DNA of 64,000 nt from a bacterium (GTDB taxonomy: Bacteria > Hinthialibacterota > Hinthialibacteria > OLB16), in contig JAJVIK010000007.1 in the NCBI GenBank assembly GCA_022072055.1, forward strand, positions 124,001 through 188,000, read 5' to 3'. The position numbers and the translations under genes were made by a program. Numbering within the stretch: the first letter of the stretch is position 1; the number at the start of each line of letters is the position of its first letter. Positions 33,881 to 42,486 of this stretch are shown here, in pieces. The notes under the pieces are model-generated. The model had not been told where the DNA came from, searched no databases, and saw only the letters and a program-made list of their open reading frames with translations.

Positions 33881-36559
33881 ATGAATCCGCCCCGAATCCC
33901 CCAAGTCCGACGCATGCGTGTCCTTTCCCTGGGAATGCTGTGGGCATTGGCGTGTGTGTTTCCGGACTCTGCATCCGCCGAGCTCAGCGAGGATCAGACC
34001 CAGGAGCTCAATGCCCTGGTCGAAAACCTCGCCCTGCTGATCGAGGACAGCACCCCCTCGCTCGAAAACCTTCAGGCCCTCGTTCCCGGTCTCAATCTTC
34101 CCGCGCCAGCTGTCGTGGATGAGGCCGCGCTGGCGCATTTCGAGGCGCGAGTCCGCCCGGTGCTCCTCGTTCACTGCGCGAGCTGTCATGGCGGAGAGAA
34201 ACCCAAAAGCGGGCTGCGAGTGGATTCGCGCGAGAGTCTGCTTGCGGGCGGCAAGGGGGGCGGCGCGATCCTTCCCGGAAACTCCGAAGGGAGCCGCTTG
34301 ATCCAGGCGCTGCGCTACACTCACGACGACCTTAAGATGCCTCCCTCCGGCGCGCTTCCGAAGGAGGTGGTCGATGACCTGGCCCGCTGGATCGACCAAG
34401 GCGCGCCCTGGCCGGAGAAGGCCCCCGAACAGTCCGCGGACTCGGCCAAGAGCCACTGGGCCTTTCAGCCGGTCAAACGGATCGAGCCGCCTGCCGATCC
34501 CTCCGGCTGGTCCGATCATCCCATCGACCGCTTTATCAAGGCCCGGCTCGCCGGGAGAGACTTGGAACCGGTGGGCATGGCGGAAAAGCGCACCCTGCTT
34601 CGCCGTGTGACCTTCGACCTGATCGGGCTTCCGCCCACGGTCGAGGAAATGCGCGATTTCCTCGCGGATCATTCGCCGGATGCCTGGAACAAGGTCATTG
34701 AACGGCTGTTGGCCTCCCCGCGTTACGGCGAACGCTGGGGCCGTCACTGGATGGATGTCGCGCGTTACGCCGACACCGCGGGCGATGCCGCCGATTACCC
34801 GGTGCCCGAGCTCCACTTCTACCGCGACTACATCATCGACTCGTTCAACTCGGACAAACCCTATGACCAATTTGTCCGCGAACAGATCGCGGGAGACATC
34901 CTCGCGCGCCGGCTCCCCAAGGAGCGTTACCCGGAGCTGGTGACCGCGACCTCGTTCGTGGCTCTTTCAAGACGTTTCGGAACCGGGCCTTACCAGGACC
35001 ATCATCAGGTGATCGAGGACACGATCGACACCGTGGGGAAGGCCTTTATGGGACTATCGATCGGCTGCGCGCGCTGCCATGACCACAAATTCGATCCGAT
35101 CACGACCCGGGATTACTATGGTCTCTACGGCATCTTCAAGAGCACGAACTACCCTTACGCCGGCTCCGAAACCTTTGTCTCCGACAAACACAATCGACGG
35201 GCCTTTGTGACCCTGCTCCCACCCGAGGAGGTGGGGGCGACTCTCAAGCCGCATCGCGAGCGGGCCACCCACCTGGCTGAATCGTTGCGCTACCTCAAGG
35301 AGGAAAGCCAGTCCGCCAAACGCATCGCGGAGCTGGACGCGCGAATCGGAGCAATCTCTCAGGTCGCTCCGAAGTCCGAGGGTGGGGATGCTTCCCTGGT
35401 CGAACCCATCGCCCGATTGGTCGCCGAGCTTTCCGAGGAGCGCGATAGGCGCAAAGCCGAGCTGGATGCCGAGCTCGGCGCGCTCCAGGAGCAACTCCGC
35501 AACCTCGATGTAGCCGGGCTGCCGGAAGGGGTGACCGGAGTCTACGCGGTGAGCGAGGGGGATCCGGCCGATGCCCCGATTCACAAGGGTGGGAATCCGG
35601 GTGAGCCTGGAGAGGTGGTCCCGCGCGGCGCGCCCGCCTTCCTGCCCGGTGGCGGTCCCTTCACCATTCCGCCCGGAAGTTCAGGCAGGCTCCAGCTCGC
35701 CGAATGGGTGACCCGCTCCGATCACCCCTTGACCGCGAGGGTGATGGTAAACCGCATCTGGCGGAACCATTTCGGCAAGGGCCTGGTCGCCAGCCCCTCC
35801 AACTTTGGTCTCACCGGAGCCAAGCCGACGCATCCGGAGCTGCTCGATTGGTTGGCTTCCGAGTTTGTGGCGCGCGGCTGGTCGATCAAGGAGATGCATC
35901 GCCTGATCCTCTCCTCCAAAACCTATCGCCTAGCCTCGACCCATGACCCCCGGAAGGCGGAGGCCGATCCCGACAACGATCTTTACTGGCGCTGGGACCG
36001 TCGGCGGCTGGATGCCGAGTCGATCCGGGACGCCATGCTGGCGGTCTCCGGCGTGCTCGACCTCTCGCGCCCGAAGCGTCACCCCTTCCCAGCCATCCAG
36101 GAATGGAAATGGACCCAGCATGGCCCGTTCCGGGCGGTCTACCCCTCGAACCACCGCAGCGTGTATCTGATGACCCAGCGCATTCAGCGGCATCCGTATC
36201 TGGCCCTCTTTGATGGTCCCGACACCAACCGCACGGTCGAGGCGCGCCGCGAAACCACCGCGCCGCTTCAAGCCCTGTTTCTCGCCAACAACCCGTTCGT
36301 GACCGAACAAGCCCGCGCGCTGGCAGCAAAGACTATCGAGGCCTGCACTGGGGAAAGGGAGCGTGGGGCCTGGCTGATCGAACGAGCGCTTTCCCGCCCC
36401 GCGAGCGCCGCCGAGATCGAGCGGTCAGTGACATACCTCTCCGCGTACAAACAGGAGCTGGAGAAAAGCGGCGCCAAGGCCGAGGAGCTCGACCTGGAGG
36501 CTTGGACCAGTTACGCGCGGGTGGTCCTGAGCTCCAACGAATTCTTCTTTCTGGATTAG
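33881..36559 (+). CDS. Exported PSCyt1/DUF1549/DUF1553 haem-linked protein
   Basis: 892 residues. Signal peptide (MRVLSLGMLWALACVFPDSA) after a short polar lead; an internal ATG at 33914 is the alternative start. A planctomycete-type cytochrome c domain (residues about 75-170) has the haem-binding CASCH motif and a distal LKMPPSG Met loop. It is followed by DUF1549 (about 200-400, HPIDRFIKARLAGRDLEPVG; second haem-like motif CARCHDHKFDPIT), a coiled-coil-like insertion (about 460-560) and DUF1553 (about 600-860, SDHPLTARVMVNRIWRNHFG; SRPASAAEIER near the end). Such proteins are abundant in Planctomycetes and relatives, usually beside a DUF1501 gene, which is missing here. Role thought to involve extracytoplasmic carbohydrate oxidation. 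Confidence 0.9.
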   Translation: MNPPRIPQVRRMRVLSLGMLWALACVFPDSASAELSEDQTQELNALVENLALLIEDSTPSLENLQALVPGLNLPAPAVVDEAALAHFEARVRPVLLVHCASCHGGEKPKSGLRVDSRESLLAGGKGGGAILPGNSEGSRLIQALRYTHDDLKMPPSGALPKEVVDDLARWIDQGAPWPEKAPEQSADSAKSHWAFQPVKRIEPPADPSGWSDHPIDRFIKARLAGRDLEPVGMAEKRTLLRRVTFDLIGLPPTVEEMRDFLADHSPDAWNKVIERLLASPRYGERWGRHWMDVARYADTAGDAADYPVPELHFYRDYIIDSFNSDKPYDQFVREQIAGDILARRLPKERYPELVTATSFVALSRRFGTGPYQDHHQVIEDTIDTVGKAFMGLSIGCARCHDHKFDPITTRDYYGLYGIFKSTNYPYAGSETFVSDKHNRRAFVTLLPPEEVGATLKPHRERATHLAESLRYLKEESQSAKRIAELDARIGAISQVAPKSEGGDASLVEPIARLVAELSEERDRRKAELDAELGALQEQLRNLDVAGLPEGVTGVYAVSEGDPADAPIHKGGNPGEPGEVVPRGAPAFLPGGGPFTIPPGSSGRLQLAEWVTRSDHPLTARVMVNRIWRNHFGKGLVASPSNFGLTGAKPTHPELLDWLASEFVARGWSIKEMHRLILSSKTYRLASTHDPRKAEADPDNDLYWRWDRRRLDAESIRDAMLAVSGVLDLSRPKRHPFPAIQEWKWTQHGPFRAVYPSNHRSVYLMTQRIQRHPYLALFDGPDTNRTVEARRETTAPLQALFLANNPFVTEQARALAAKTIEACTGERERGAWLIERALSRPASAAEIERSVTYLSAYKQELEKSGAKAEELDLEAWTSYARVVLSSNEFFFLD

Positions 36560-36582
36560 AGAGGATTTGCTCAAGCCTCGGT

Positions 36583-36883
36583 GCGAGGAGGGACACGCTC
36601 CGTCGTGTCCGGGCCAGGGACGGGGTATCGGAGGCAGGACGCCATGCCCTGGCGGACGCTCAGCGCGAGGAGGGACACGCTCCGTCGTGTCCGGGCCAGG
36701 GACGGGGTATCGGAGGCAGGACGCCATGCCCTGGCGGACGCTCAGCGCGAGGAGGGACACGCTCCGTCGTGTCCGGGCCAGGGACGGGGTATCGGAGGCA
36801 GGACGCCATGCCCTGGCGGACGCTCAGCGCGAGGAGGGACACGCTCCGTCGTGTCCGGGCGCGAGGGACCGCGCCCCTCCAGG
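36583..36883. repeat. 82-bp tandem repeat, three full copies plus a partial, with hairpins
   Basis: Units begin at 36583, 36665 and 36747, each exactly 82 bp and identical as read, with a fourth partial copy from 36829 to about 36860, then a diverged end. Every unit contains GGACACG-CTCCGT-CGTGTCC (7-bp stem, 6-base loop) and GCCAGGG...CCCTGGC (7-bp inverted repeat). 82 is not a multiple of 3, so frames reading through it change with each copy and the open frames there are not genes. Intergenic between the DUF1549/1553 gene and an oxidoreductase; the rest of 36560-37089 has nothing else that I recognise. Confidence 0.95.
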
Positions 36884-37089
36884 TAGAACTGCGCGAGCGA
36901 CCCCACGCCTCCGATAGAATGCCGCGCGCAAGATAGGGCCGGAGGAATCTTGCAGACCCTATCGAAAATACCCTCGATCCCTCCTCCCAAAGCCGCTATC
37001 ATCTCCCCTATCGTGTCCGACCTCCGATGGGAGGTCTCGAGAAAGCAGCGCGAGGTTTTCAACCTCGGCGAATCTGGAGGGTTTCCTCA

Positions 37090-38289
37090 ATGAAGCGGAA
37101 TCTTGTGCGCAGAAACTTCCTCAAAACCGGCGCGGGAGCCGCCGCGCTCTCCTTCACTTTGGCCCGTCCGGAGTGGGTCTTCGGGGCCGCGGCCAACTCG
37201 AAGCTCGAGATCGGCATCATCGGCTCGGGTGGCCGAGGCAAATGGATCGCCAACCTCTTCGAGCAGCATGGCGGCTACAAGGTGGTCGCCTGCGCGGATT
37301 ATTTCCAGGAGCGGGTGGATGACCTCGGCGAGAAATATGGAGTCGAGCCAACGCGGCGTCACACCGGGCTTTCGGGCTACAAGAAGCTCCTCGAAAGCAA
37401 GCTGGATGCCGTGGCGATAGAAAGCCCGCCCTGCTTCCACCCCGAGCAGGCCGCCGCGGCGGTCGCGGCCGGGAAGCACGCCTTTGTCGCCAAGCCCATC
37501 GCGGTGGATGTCCCCGGCTGCCAATCCATCGAGGCCAGCGGTAAAGCGGCCACCGCAAAGAAGCTTGCCTTCCTGATCGATTTCCAGTCGCGGACCGATC
37601 CGTTCTTTATCGAAGCCGTTGGCCGTGTGCGCCAGGGTGAAATCGGGAAGATTGTCTCCGGTCAGGCGGCCTACCTCACCGGTCGTCTCGGCTTGCACGC
37701 CGAACCCGGAAGCCCCGAGGCGCGCCTCAAGAACTGGGTCTTCGACAAGGCCCTTTCCGGCGACATCATCACCGAGCAAAACATCCACGCCCTGGATATC
37801 GCCACCTGGATCCTTGATGCCGCGCCGCTATGCGCGGTCGGGCGCGGCGGACGGAAGCTGCGCGTGGATGTGGGCGACTGCTGGGATCACTTCGAGGTGA
37901 TCTTCGATTTCCCGGAGGACATTGTCCTCTCGTTCCATTCCAAACAGTGCGGCAGGGGCGCGGATGACATCATGGCGCGCGTGTATGGCGAAACCGGAAC
38001 AATCGACGCCCACTATGGCGGCGTGGTGAACATCAAAGGGGACAAGCCCTACGAGGGGGGCGAGACCAAGGGGATCTTCACTGATGGAGCGGTCCGGAAT
38101 ATCGCCACCTTCCATGAGTCGATCACCAAGGGCGATTTCTCCAATCCGACAGTCGCGCCGAGTGTCCGCAGCAACCTGACCACCATCCTTGGGCGCACCG
38201 CGGCCTACACCGGCAAGGAGGTCACCTGGGAGGAGATGATGAGGACGGGCGAAGAGCTCGACCTCCAGCTCGAAGGACTCGCGGGGTGA
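37090..38289 (+). CDS. Tat-exported Gfo/Idh/MocA-family oxidoreductase
   Basis: ATG at 37090 is preceded by GGAGGGTTTCC and opens a Tat signal (VRRNFLKTGAGAAALSF). 399 residues. Rossmann motif IGIIGSGGRGKWIANLFEQ, with AKPIAVDVPGCQ in the place of the family's EKP motif (Lys retained). The substrate domain contains EQNIHALDIATWILDA, the family's His-Asp pair region. First gene of a three-gene set with a TIM-barrel epimerase and a URO-D-like protein, likely for an uncommon sugar, polyol or glycoside. Exact substrate unknown. Confidence 0.9.
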   Translation: MKRNLVRRNFLKTGAGAAALSFTLARPEWVFGAAANSKLEIGIIGSGGRGKWIANLFEQHGGYKVVACADYFQERVDDLGEKYGVEPTRRHTGLSGYKKLLESKLDAVAIESPPCFHPEQAAAAVAAGKHAFVAKPIAVDVPGCQSIEASGKAATAKKLAFLIDFQSRTDPFFIEAVGRVRQGEIGKIVSGQAAYLTGRLGLHAEPGSPEARLKNWVFDKALSGDIITEQNIHALDIATWILDAAPLCAVGRGGRKLRVDVGDCWDHFEVIFDFPEDIVLSFHSKQCGRGADDIMARVYGETGTIDAHYGGVVNIKGDKPYEGGETKGIFTDGAVRNIATFHESITKGDFSNPTVAPSVRSNLTTILGRTAAYTGKEVTWEEMMRTGEELDLQLEGLAG

Positions 38290-38293
38290 AACC

Positions 38294-39163
38294 ATGACCA
38301 CAACCATCTCCAGGAGGGAACTGCTCATGGGCGCGACCGCGGGTTTGATCCTGTCATCGGGAGCCTCCTCCGCCGATGAGGGCAAGGAACGAGGCTTCAA
38401 GATCGGCGCCTGCGATTGGACCTTGGGGAAACGCAACGACCCGGGGTCCTTTGAGGTGGCCAAACGGATCGGCCTGGATGGGGTCCAGGTGGACCTCGGG
38501 ACCCCCGAGGGGGACAGTCCGATCTGTCCACCGGAGGTTCGAGAGAAGTTTCTCGCCGCCGCCAAGGAGCGCGGTCTCGAGATCGGCTCGATTGCACTCG
38601 GGACCCTCAACGACAACCCCTACAAGAGCGATCCGCGCGCCGAACGCTGGGTGAGCGAGGCCATCCCGGTCGCCAAGGCGCTCGGCGTTCAAGTCATCCT
38701 GCTGGCCTTCTTCAGCGATGGGGACCTGCGCGGGGACAAGGCCGGGGTGGACATGGCGGTGGAACGGCTCAAGAAGGTCGCCCCCAAGGCCGAGGAGGCG
38801 GGAGTGTTTCTTGGGATCGAATCCTGGCTGAGCGCGGAGGAACACCTGGACATCATCGCCCGCATCGGCTCCCCAGCCATCAAGGTCTACTATGACATCG
38901 GCAACTCCCATCATGTCGGACATGACATCTACAAGGAGATCCGCGAGCTCGGAACGAAGCACATCTGCGAGTTCCACGCCAAGGATTACGATGACCTGTA
39001 CGGCAAGGGGTCGATCAACTTCCCGGAGGTGCGTCGCGCCATGGACGACATCGGCTATCGCGGGTGGATGCACATCGAAGGGATCAAGACTCCGCTTGGG
39101 ATGGAGGAGAGCATTCGTTACGACGCCGAGTATCTGCGGAAACTCTTTCCACGAAAGGCCTGA
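38294..39163 (+). CDS. Exported sugar phosphate isomerase/epimerase-like TIM-barrel protein
   Basis: 289 residues, 4 bases after the dehydrogenase. A Tat signal starts the protein (SRRELLMGATAGLILSSG). The xylose-isomerase-like AP-endonuclease-2 TIM barrel follows: FKIGACDWTLGK, AKRIGLDGVQVDLGTPEG, the metal-binding Glu in FLGIESWL, YYDIGNSHH, and CEFHAKDYDDLY with the conserved His and Asp. Together with the upstream oxidoreductase it resembles two-step epimerisation or keto-sugar pathways in which dehydrogenase and epimerase or lyase act in turn outside the cytoplasm. Activity not predictable in detail. Confidence 0.88.
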   Translation: MTTTISRRELLMGATAGLILSSGASSADEGKERGFKIGACDWTLGKRNDPGSFEVAKRIGLDGVQVDLGTPEGDSPICPPEVREKFLAAAKERGLEIGSIALGTLNDNPYKSDPRAERWVSEAIPVAKALGVQVILLAFFSDGDLRGDKAGVDMAVERLKKVAPKAEEAGVFLGIESWLSAEEHLDIIARIGSPAIKVYYDIGNSHHVGHDIYKEIRELGTKHICEFHAKDYDDLYGKGSINFPEVRRAMDDIGYRGWMHIEGIKTPLGMEESIRYDAEYLRKLFPRKA

Positions 39164-39172
39164 GGATCGCCC

Positions 39173-40585
39173 ATGGAGCAGCTTTATCAGCAACGTCTCG
39201 ACCGCTATGTCACTGCTCTTCGCAACGGCAAGGGCGACCGTGTGCCGATCCGGCCGTTTGTCGCCGAGTTCACCGCCAAGTACGCCGGTTACACCTGCCA
39301 GGAAGTCACCCACGATTATGAAAAGGCCTTCGCCGCGGTCCGCAAGTGCGCGATGGATTTCGATTGGGACGCCGTGGTCGGGAACATGGTGTATGTTTGG
39401 ACCGGTCTCACCCAGGCCATCGGGCTGCGCTATTACGGCATCCCCGGCATCCATGTCGGCCCCGATGTCGGTTTCCAATACCGCGAGCCTTCCGAGCAGG
39501 CGGCGTGGATGGAGGCCGATGAGTACGACGCTCTGATCGAGGATCCGACCGGGTTTCTGTTCAATGTCTGGCTGCCGAGGGTTTCAAGCGAGGTGGCCCC
39601 CATCGGCGCGCCCTCCACCTATCGGAACAACCTTTCGTTCCTCAAGGGCGGGATGGCGATGCTGGCCTATTTCAGCGCCTTCGGGCCGCAAGGGGAGCGT
39701 CTCAAGACCGAATGCGGCATGCCGGGGGCGATCTCCGGGATTCTGAAGGCCCCGATGGACATCATCGCCGACAAACTGCGCGGGTATATCGGACTCGCGA
39801 TGGACATCCTTACCCAACCGGAGAAGGTCAAGGCGGCCTGCGAGGCTCTCGCTCCGCATCTCGCACATGTCGCGCTCTCCGGCGCGGACCCGGACAGGAA
39901 GGTTCCGATCTCAATCTGGATGCACCGCGGCTGTGTTCCCTTTATCTCCCACAGGCACTTCGACGAGGTTTATTGGGCGACACTGCGCCCGGTGATCGAG
40001 CATATCTGGTCGCAGGGGCATCAGGTGCTGTTCTATGCCGAGGGGAACTGGACCCCGCACCTTTCCGCCTTCGCTGAGCTTCCCGAGCGAAGCATCATCT
40101 ACCATCTTGACCGCACCGACATCCGCGCCGCGCGTCGGGTGCTCGGACACAAGTTCTGTCTGAGCGGAGGAGTGCCGAACGACCTTCTCACCTTCGGCAA
40201 ACCGCGGGCTGTGCGGGATGCCTGCAAGGAACTGATTGATGAACTGGCGGCGGATGGGGGCTATGTTCTGGATGCCTCCGCGATTGTCCAGAATGACGCC
40301 GAGATCGAGAACCTCCGCGCCATGACCGAGTTCACGCGGGAGTATGGGGTCTACCCCGGTGGCGGGGAGGTTCAACCTGCACTGGAGCCTTCAACCGCGC
40401 CGAATGCGAAGATGCAGGAGTGGACGGACCGATTGCGGGTTAAACCGGGGGGGTGCATCCCCTGGGAGAAGCAGCGAGAGGAGCTTCCCGCGATCTCCGG
40501 GGATGCGCGTCTGATCCAGCGTGTCTGGGAGGATATCGAGGGGTTCGCTTATACCTATATCTGGCACTGTCTGGAGTCGTTTTAG
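39173..40585 (+). CDS. URO-D superfamily protein (uroporphyrinogen decarboxylase or methyltransferase type)
   Basis: 470 residues, 9 bases after the epimerase, no signal peptide, so cytoplasmic. The sequence fits the URO-D TIM barrel at about residues 190-430 (MDIIADKLRGYIGLAMDILT; WMHRGCVPFISHRHFDEVYW; LGHKFCLSGGVPNDLLTFG; CKELIDELAADGGYVLDAS). The N-terminal 150 residues are longer than in haem-pathway HemE, and the HemE N-terminal substrate motif is not evident, so this is more likely a corrinoid-linked methyltransferase-like paralogue (MtaA/MtbA or O-demethylase types) or an unassigned relative. Its place in the sugar module is unexplained; a methylated sugar substrate would tie the three genes together (inference). 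Confidence 0.8.
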   Translation: MEQLYQQRLDRYVTALRNGKGDRVPIRPFVAEFTAKYAGYTCQEVTHDYEKAFAAVRKCAMDFDWDAVVGNMVYVWTGLTQAIGLRYYGIPGIHVGPDVGFQYREPSEQAAWMEADEYDALIEDPTGFLFNVWLPRVSSEVAPIGAPSTYRNNLSFLKGGMAMLAYFSAFGPQGERLKTECGMPGAISGILKAPMDIIADKLRGYIGLAMDILTQPEKVKAACEALAPHLAHVALSGADPDRKVPISIWMHRGCVPFISHRHFDEVYWATLRPVIEHIWSQGHQVLFYAEGNWTPHLSAFAELPERSIIYHLDRTDIRAARRVLGHKFCLSGGVPNDLLTFGKPRAVRDACKELIDELAADGGYVLDASAIVQNDAEIENLRAMTEFTREYGVYPGGGEVQPALEPSTAPNAKMQEWTDRLRVKPGGCIPWEKQREELPAISGDARLIQRVWEDIEGFAYTYIWHCLESF

Positions 40586-40604
40586 GGGGGCAGGTTTTTG
40601 TGCC

Positions 40605-40683
40605 GCGCCTTGGAGGGCCATGCTCAGTCGTGGCTGGTTTTACGGGGCCATGGGACGCGACGAAGCGCGCTCCTCCAAGGCGC
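40605..40683. repeat. 79-bp intergenic element with 12-bp inverted ends
   Basis: GCGCCTTGGAGG at 40605-40616 is the exact reverse complement of CCTCCAAGGCGC at 40672-40683. Inside, GGAGGGCCATGCTCAGTCG resembles the 82-bp repeat's GGAGGGACACGCTCCGTCG, so both likely belong to one dispersed hairpin family. It lies between convergent genes (URO-D-like and glycosyltransferase) and could also act in transcription termination. Confidence 0.75.
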
Positions 40684-40702
40684 CATCCAGGTGAGAGAGG
40701 CT

Positions 40703-41413
40703 CTAATCGCGCCGGGTGTACCAGATCTCCAGCTTCTCCGGGTCCTGAAGAGTCCGAATGGGGGCGCGCAGCCCGATCCAATAGAAGCGCAGGTGCTCGC
40801 GCCAGGTGAATTCGTGGGCCTTGCGCGGGGAGGTCGCGGCGGCTTCGCGGAGAATGACCAATTTCCCCAATTTCTTGAGCGCCTTCCCGAGATGCAGCTC
40901 TTCGCTCACATACCAGCGCTCATCAAACCCGCCAACCTTTTCAAACGCCTCCCGCCTCATGAAGAAGAAGGAGCCCGCCGGGGTTCGGGAGAGACGCGAG
41001 TAAGAGTTCCAGAGCGACACAATCCACTCGGCCCACCACACGGAAGGCTCGGAGAACGCGATGCGCGCCCCTCCGCCCAGGGCCCCGCGCTCCATGTGGG
41101 CGCGCAACTCCCCAAGCAGCGCCGGGGAGACCAGGGTGTCGGCATCCAGGAACAGGAGGTATTCCCCGGTCGCGACAGCCGCCCCCACATTGCGGGTTCC
41201 TCCAATGTTCCGCTTTCCGGAATGGACCACGGTGGCCCCCATCTCCCGCGCGAGCGCCGCGGTTTCATCGGTGGAGGAGTCATCCGCCACGATCACCTCG
41301 GCCCCCTCAAGGCCGCTTTCTCGGAGCGAGAGTTGCAGGGCCGCCAGGGTGGCGCGTATCCTCTTGGCCTCGTTGTAGGCCGGGATCACCACGGAAAGGA
41401 GGGGACCGCTCAT
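40703..41413 (-). CDS. Glycosyltransferase family 2
   Basis: 236 residues with the GT2 start LSVVIPAYNEAKRIRATLAA, DDSSTDETAALAREMG and the metal-binding DxD in LLFLDADTLVSPALLG. FFFMRREAFEKVGGFDERWY is the acceptor-side motif. The C-terminus lacks the membrane segments seen in dolichol-phosphate mannosyltransferase-like enzymes. Its ATG shares bases with the divergent ABC gene's ATG (CATG at 41411-41414). No clear Shine-Dalgarno site is visible for this gene, so a slightly different start is possible. Ends 20 bases from the hairpin element at 40605. Confidence 0.87.
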   Translation of the reverse strand: MSGPLLSVVIPAYNEAKRIRATLAALQLSLRESGLEGAEVIVADDSSTDETAALAREMGATVVHSGKRNIGGTRNVGAAVATGEYLLFLDADTLVSPALLGELRAHMERGALGGGARIAFSEPSVWWAEWIVSLWNSYSRLSRTPAGSFFFMRREAFEKVGGFDERWYVSEELHLGKALKKLGKLVILREAAATSPRKAHEFTWREHLRFYWIGLRAPIRTLQDPEKLEIWYTRRD

Positions 41414-42251
41414 GGATTCGAGTCTATCAGGGAGGGAAACCGGACGCGAGCCGGCCTCTCCAGAGGAGCGTTTGGTTCTCGATTCGGTCCACTACTTCCG
41501 GGGTGAGAAGCGCATCCTGGAGGACATCACCTGGCGGGTGTGTCAGGGCGAGCATTGGGCCATCCTCGGTCCCAACGGTTCGGGCAAATCCACCCTGGTG
41601 GAGATCGCCACCGGGTATATCGGCGCAAGCCTCGGGCGAGTCTTTCTGCTGGAGGGTTGGCTCAGCGAGATTGTGCTTCCGGAGGTTCGCAGGCGGGTCG
41701 GGTTTGTCTCCGCGTCGTTTGCCGACCACCTGTTGCGCTGGCGCGAGCACACCACCGCCCTGGAGGTGGTCCTCTCCGGAAGGCGCGCGCTGCTTGGTCC
41801 TGTTCGGCAATCCTCCGAGGCGGAGAAGGCGGAGGCGCTTGTTCTGCTGGCGCAGTCCGGCTGTGCGCATTTGAGGGACACCCCTTTCTTCATCCTTTCG
41901 AGCGGGGAGCGCCAAGCCTGCTTGATCGCCCGCGCTCGGATGGCGCAAAGCGAGCTCCTGATCCTGGATGAGCCCTGCGCGGGACTTGATCCCGCCGCGC
42001 GCGAGCGCACGCTCGCGGCCCTTGAAGGGGCTTGTCGAAACGGTCGGCGAGTCCCACAGATTCTGATCACCCATCACCCCGAAGAGATCGTTCCGGGGAT
42101 CTCGCATGTCCTCCTCCTGCGGGAGGGAAAGGTGGTGGCTCAAGGCCCCAAGGAAGAGATCCTCACCGAGTCCCTCCTCGGTGAGACCTTCGGCATTCGG
42201 CTGCGACTGGTTCGGGAGGGCGAGCGTGTGTGGGCGGTTCCAAGGCTGTAG
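41412..42251 (+). CDS. ABC transporter ATP-binding protein (ModF/YlmA-like)
   Basis: 279 residues with all ABC motifs: Walker A GPNGSGKSTL, signature LSSGERQACLIARA, Walker B LLILDEPCAGLDP and the switch His in LITHHPEEI. The Q-loop region reads GFVSASFADHLLRW instead of the usual Gln-containing loop. The ALEVVLSGRRALLG segment resembles the ModF/YlmA group of soluble ABC ATPases that occur without a permease, and none is nearby. An AAGGAGGGG site at 41396-41404 favours the ATG at 41412, which overlaps the divergent glycosyltransferase start. Transported or regulated substrate unknown. Confidence 0.85.
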   Translation: MDSSLSGRETGREPASPEERLVLDSVHYFRGEKRILEDITWRVCQGEHWAILGPNGSGKSTLVEIATGYIGASLGRVFLLEGWLSEIVLPEVRRRVGFVSASFADHLLRWREHTTALEVVLSGRRALLGPVRQSSEAEKAEALVLLAQSGCAHLRDTPFFILSSGERQACLIARARMAQSELLILDEPCAGLDPAARERTLAALEGACRNGRRVPQILITHHPEEIVPGISHVLLLREGKVVAQGPKEEILTESLLGETFGIRLRLVREGERVWAVPRL

Positions 42252-42486
42252 GAAGAATCTAAGAGTCCCCGCTACAGTCCCTCCCTCGACCTGCCGATGA
42301 GGCAAATATACCGCGCTCAGCCACAGCCCAAGATGGGGGGTGCGGTCAAAATGCTATTTCGGAATTTTCCGCCTGTCATTGGGGGATCGGACCGAAGCGG
42401 TTGAATTGCTTACGGTATCCTCTGTCGGACTCAGCGGCTGGGAAGGAGAGCGGCGTTGGCACATATGCTGCGCCCACTTTTAACGT

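Noticed and set aside
36583-36883. CRISPR array
   Set aside because: The units are directly adjacent and identical over their whole length, with no variable spacers, and no cas genes are nearby.
36567-36917. Open frames of about 100 residues with Gly/Arg-rich repeats in the tandem array
   Set aside because: The 82-bp period shifts the frame at each copy and all three plus-strand frames are open in the same way, so these are by-products of the repeat.
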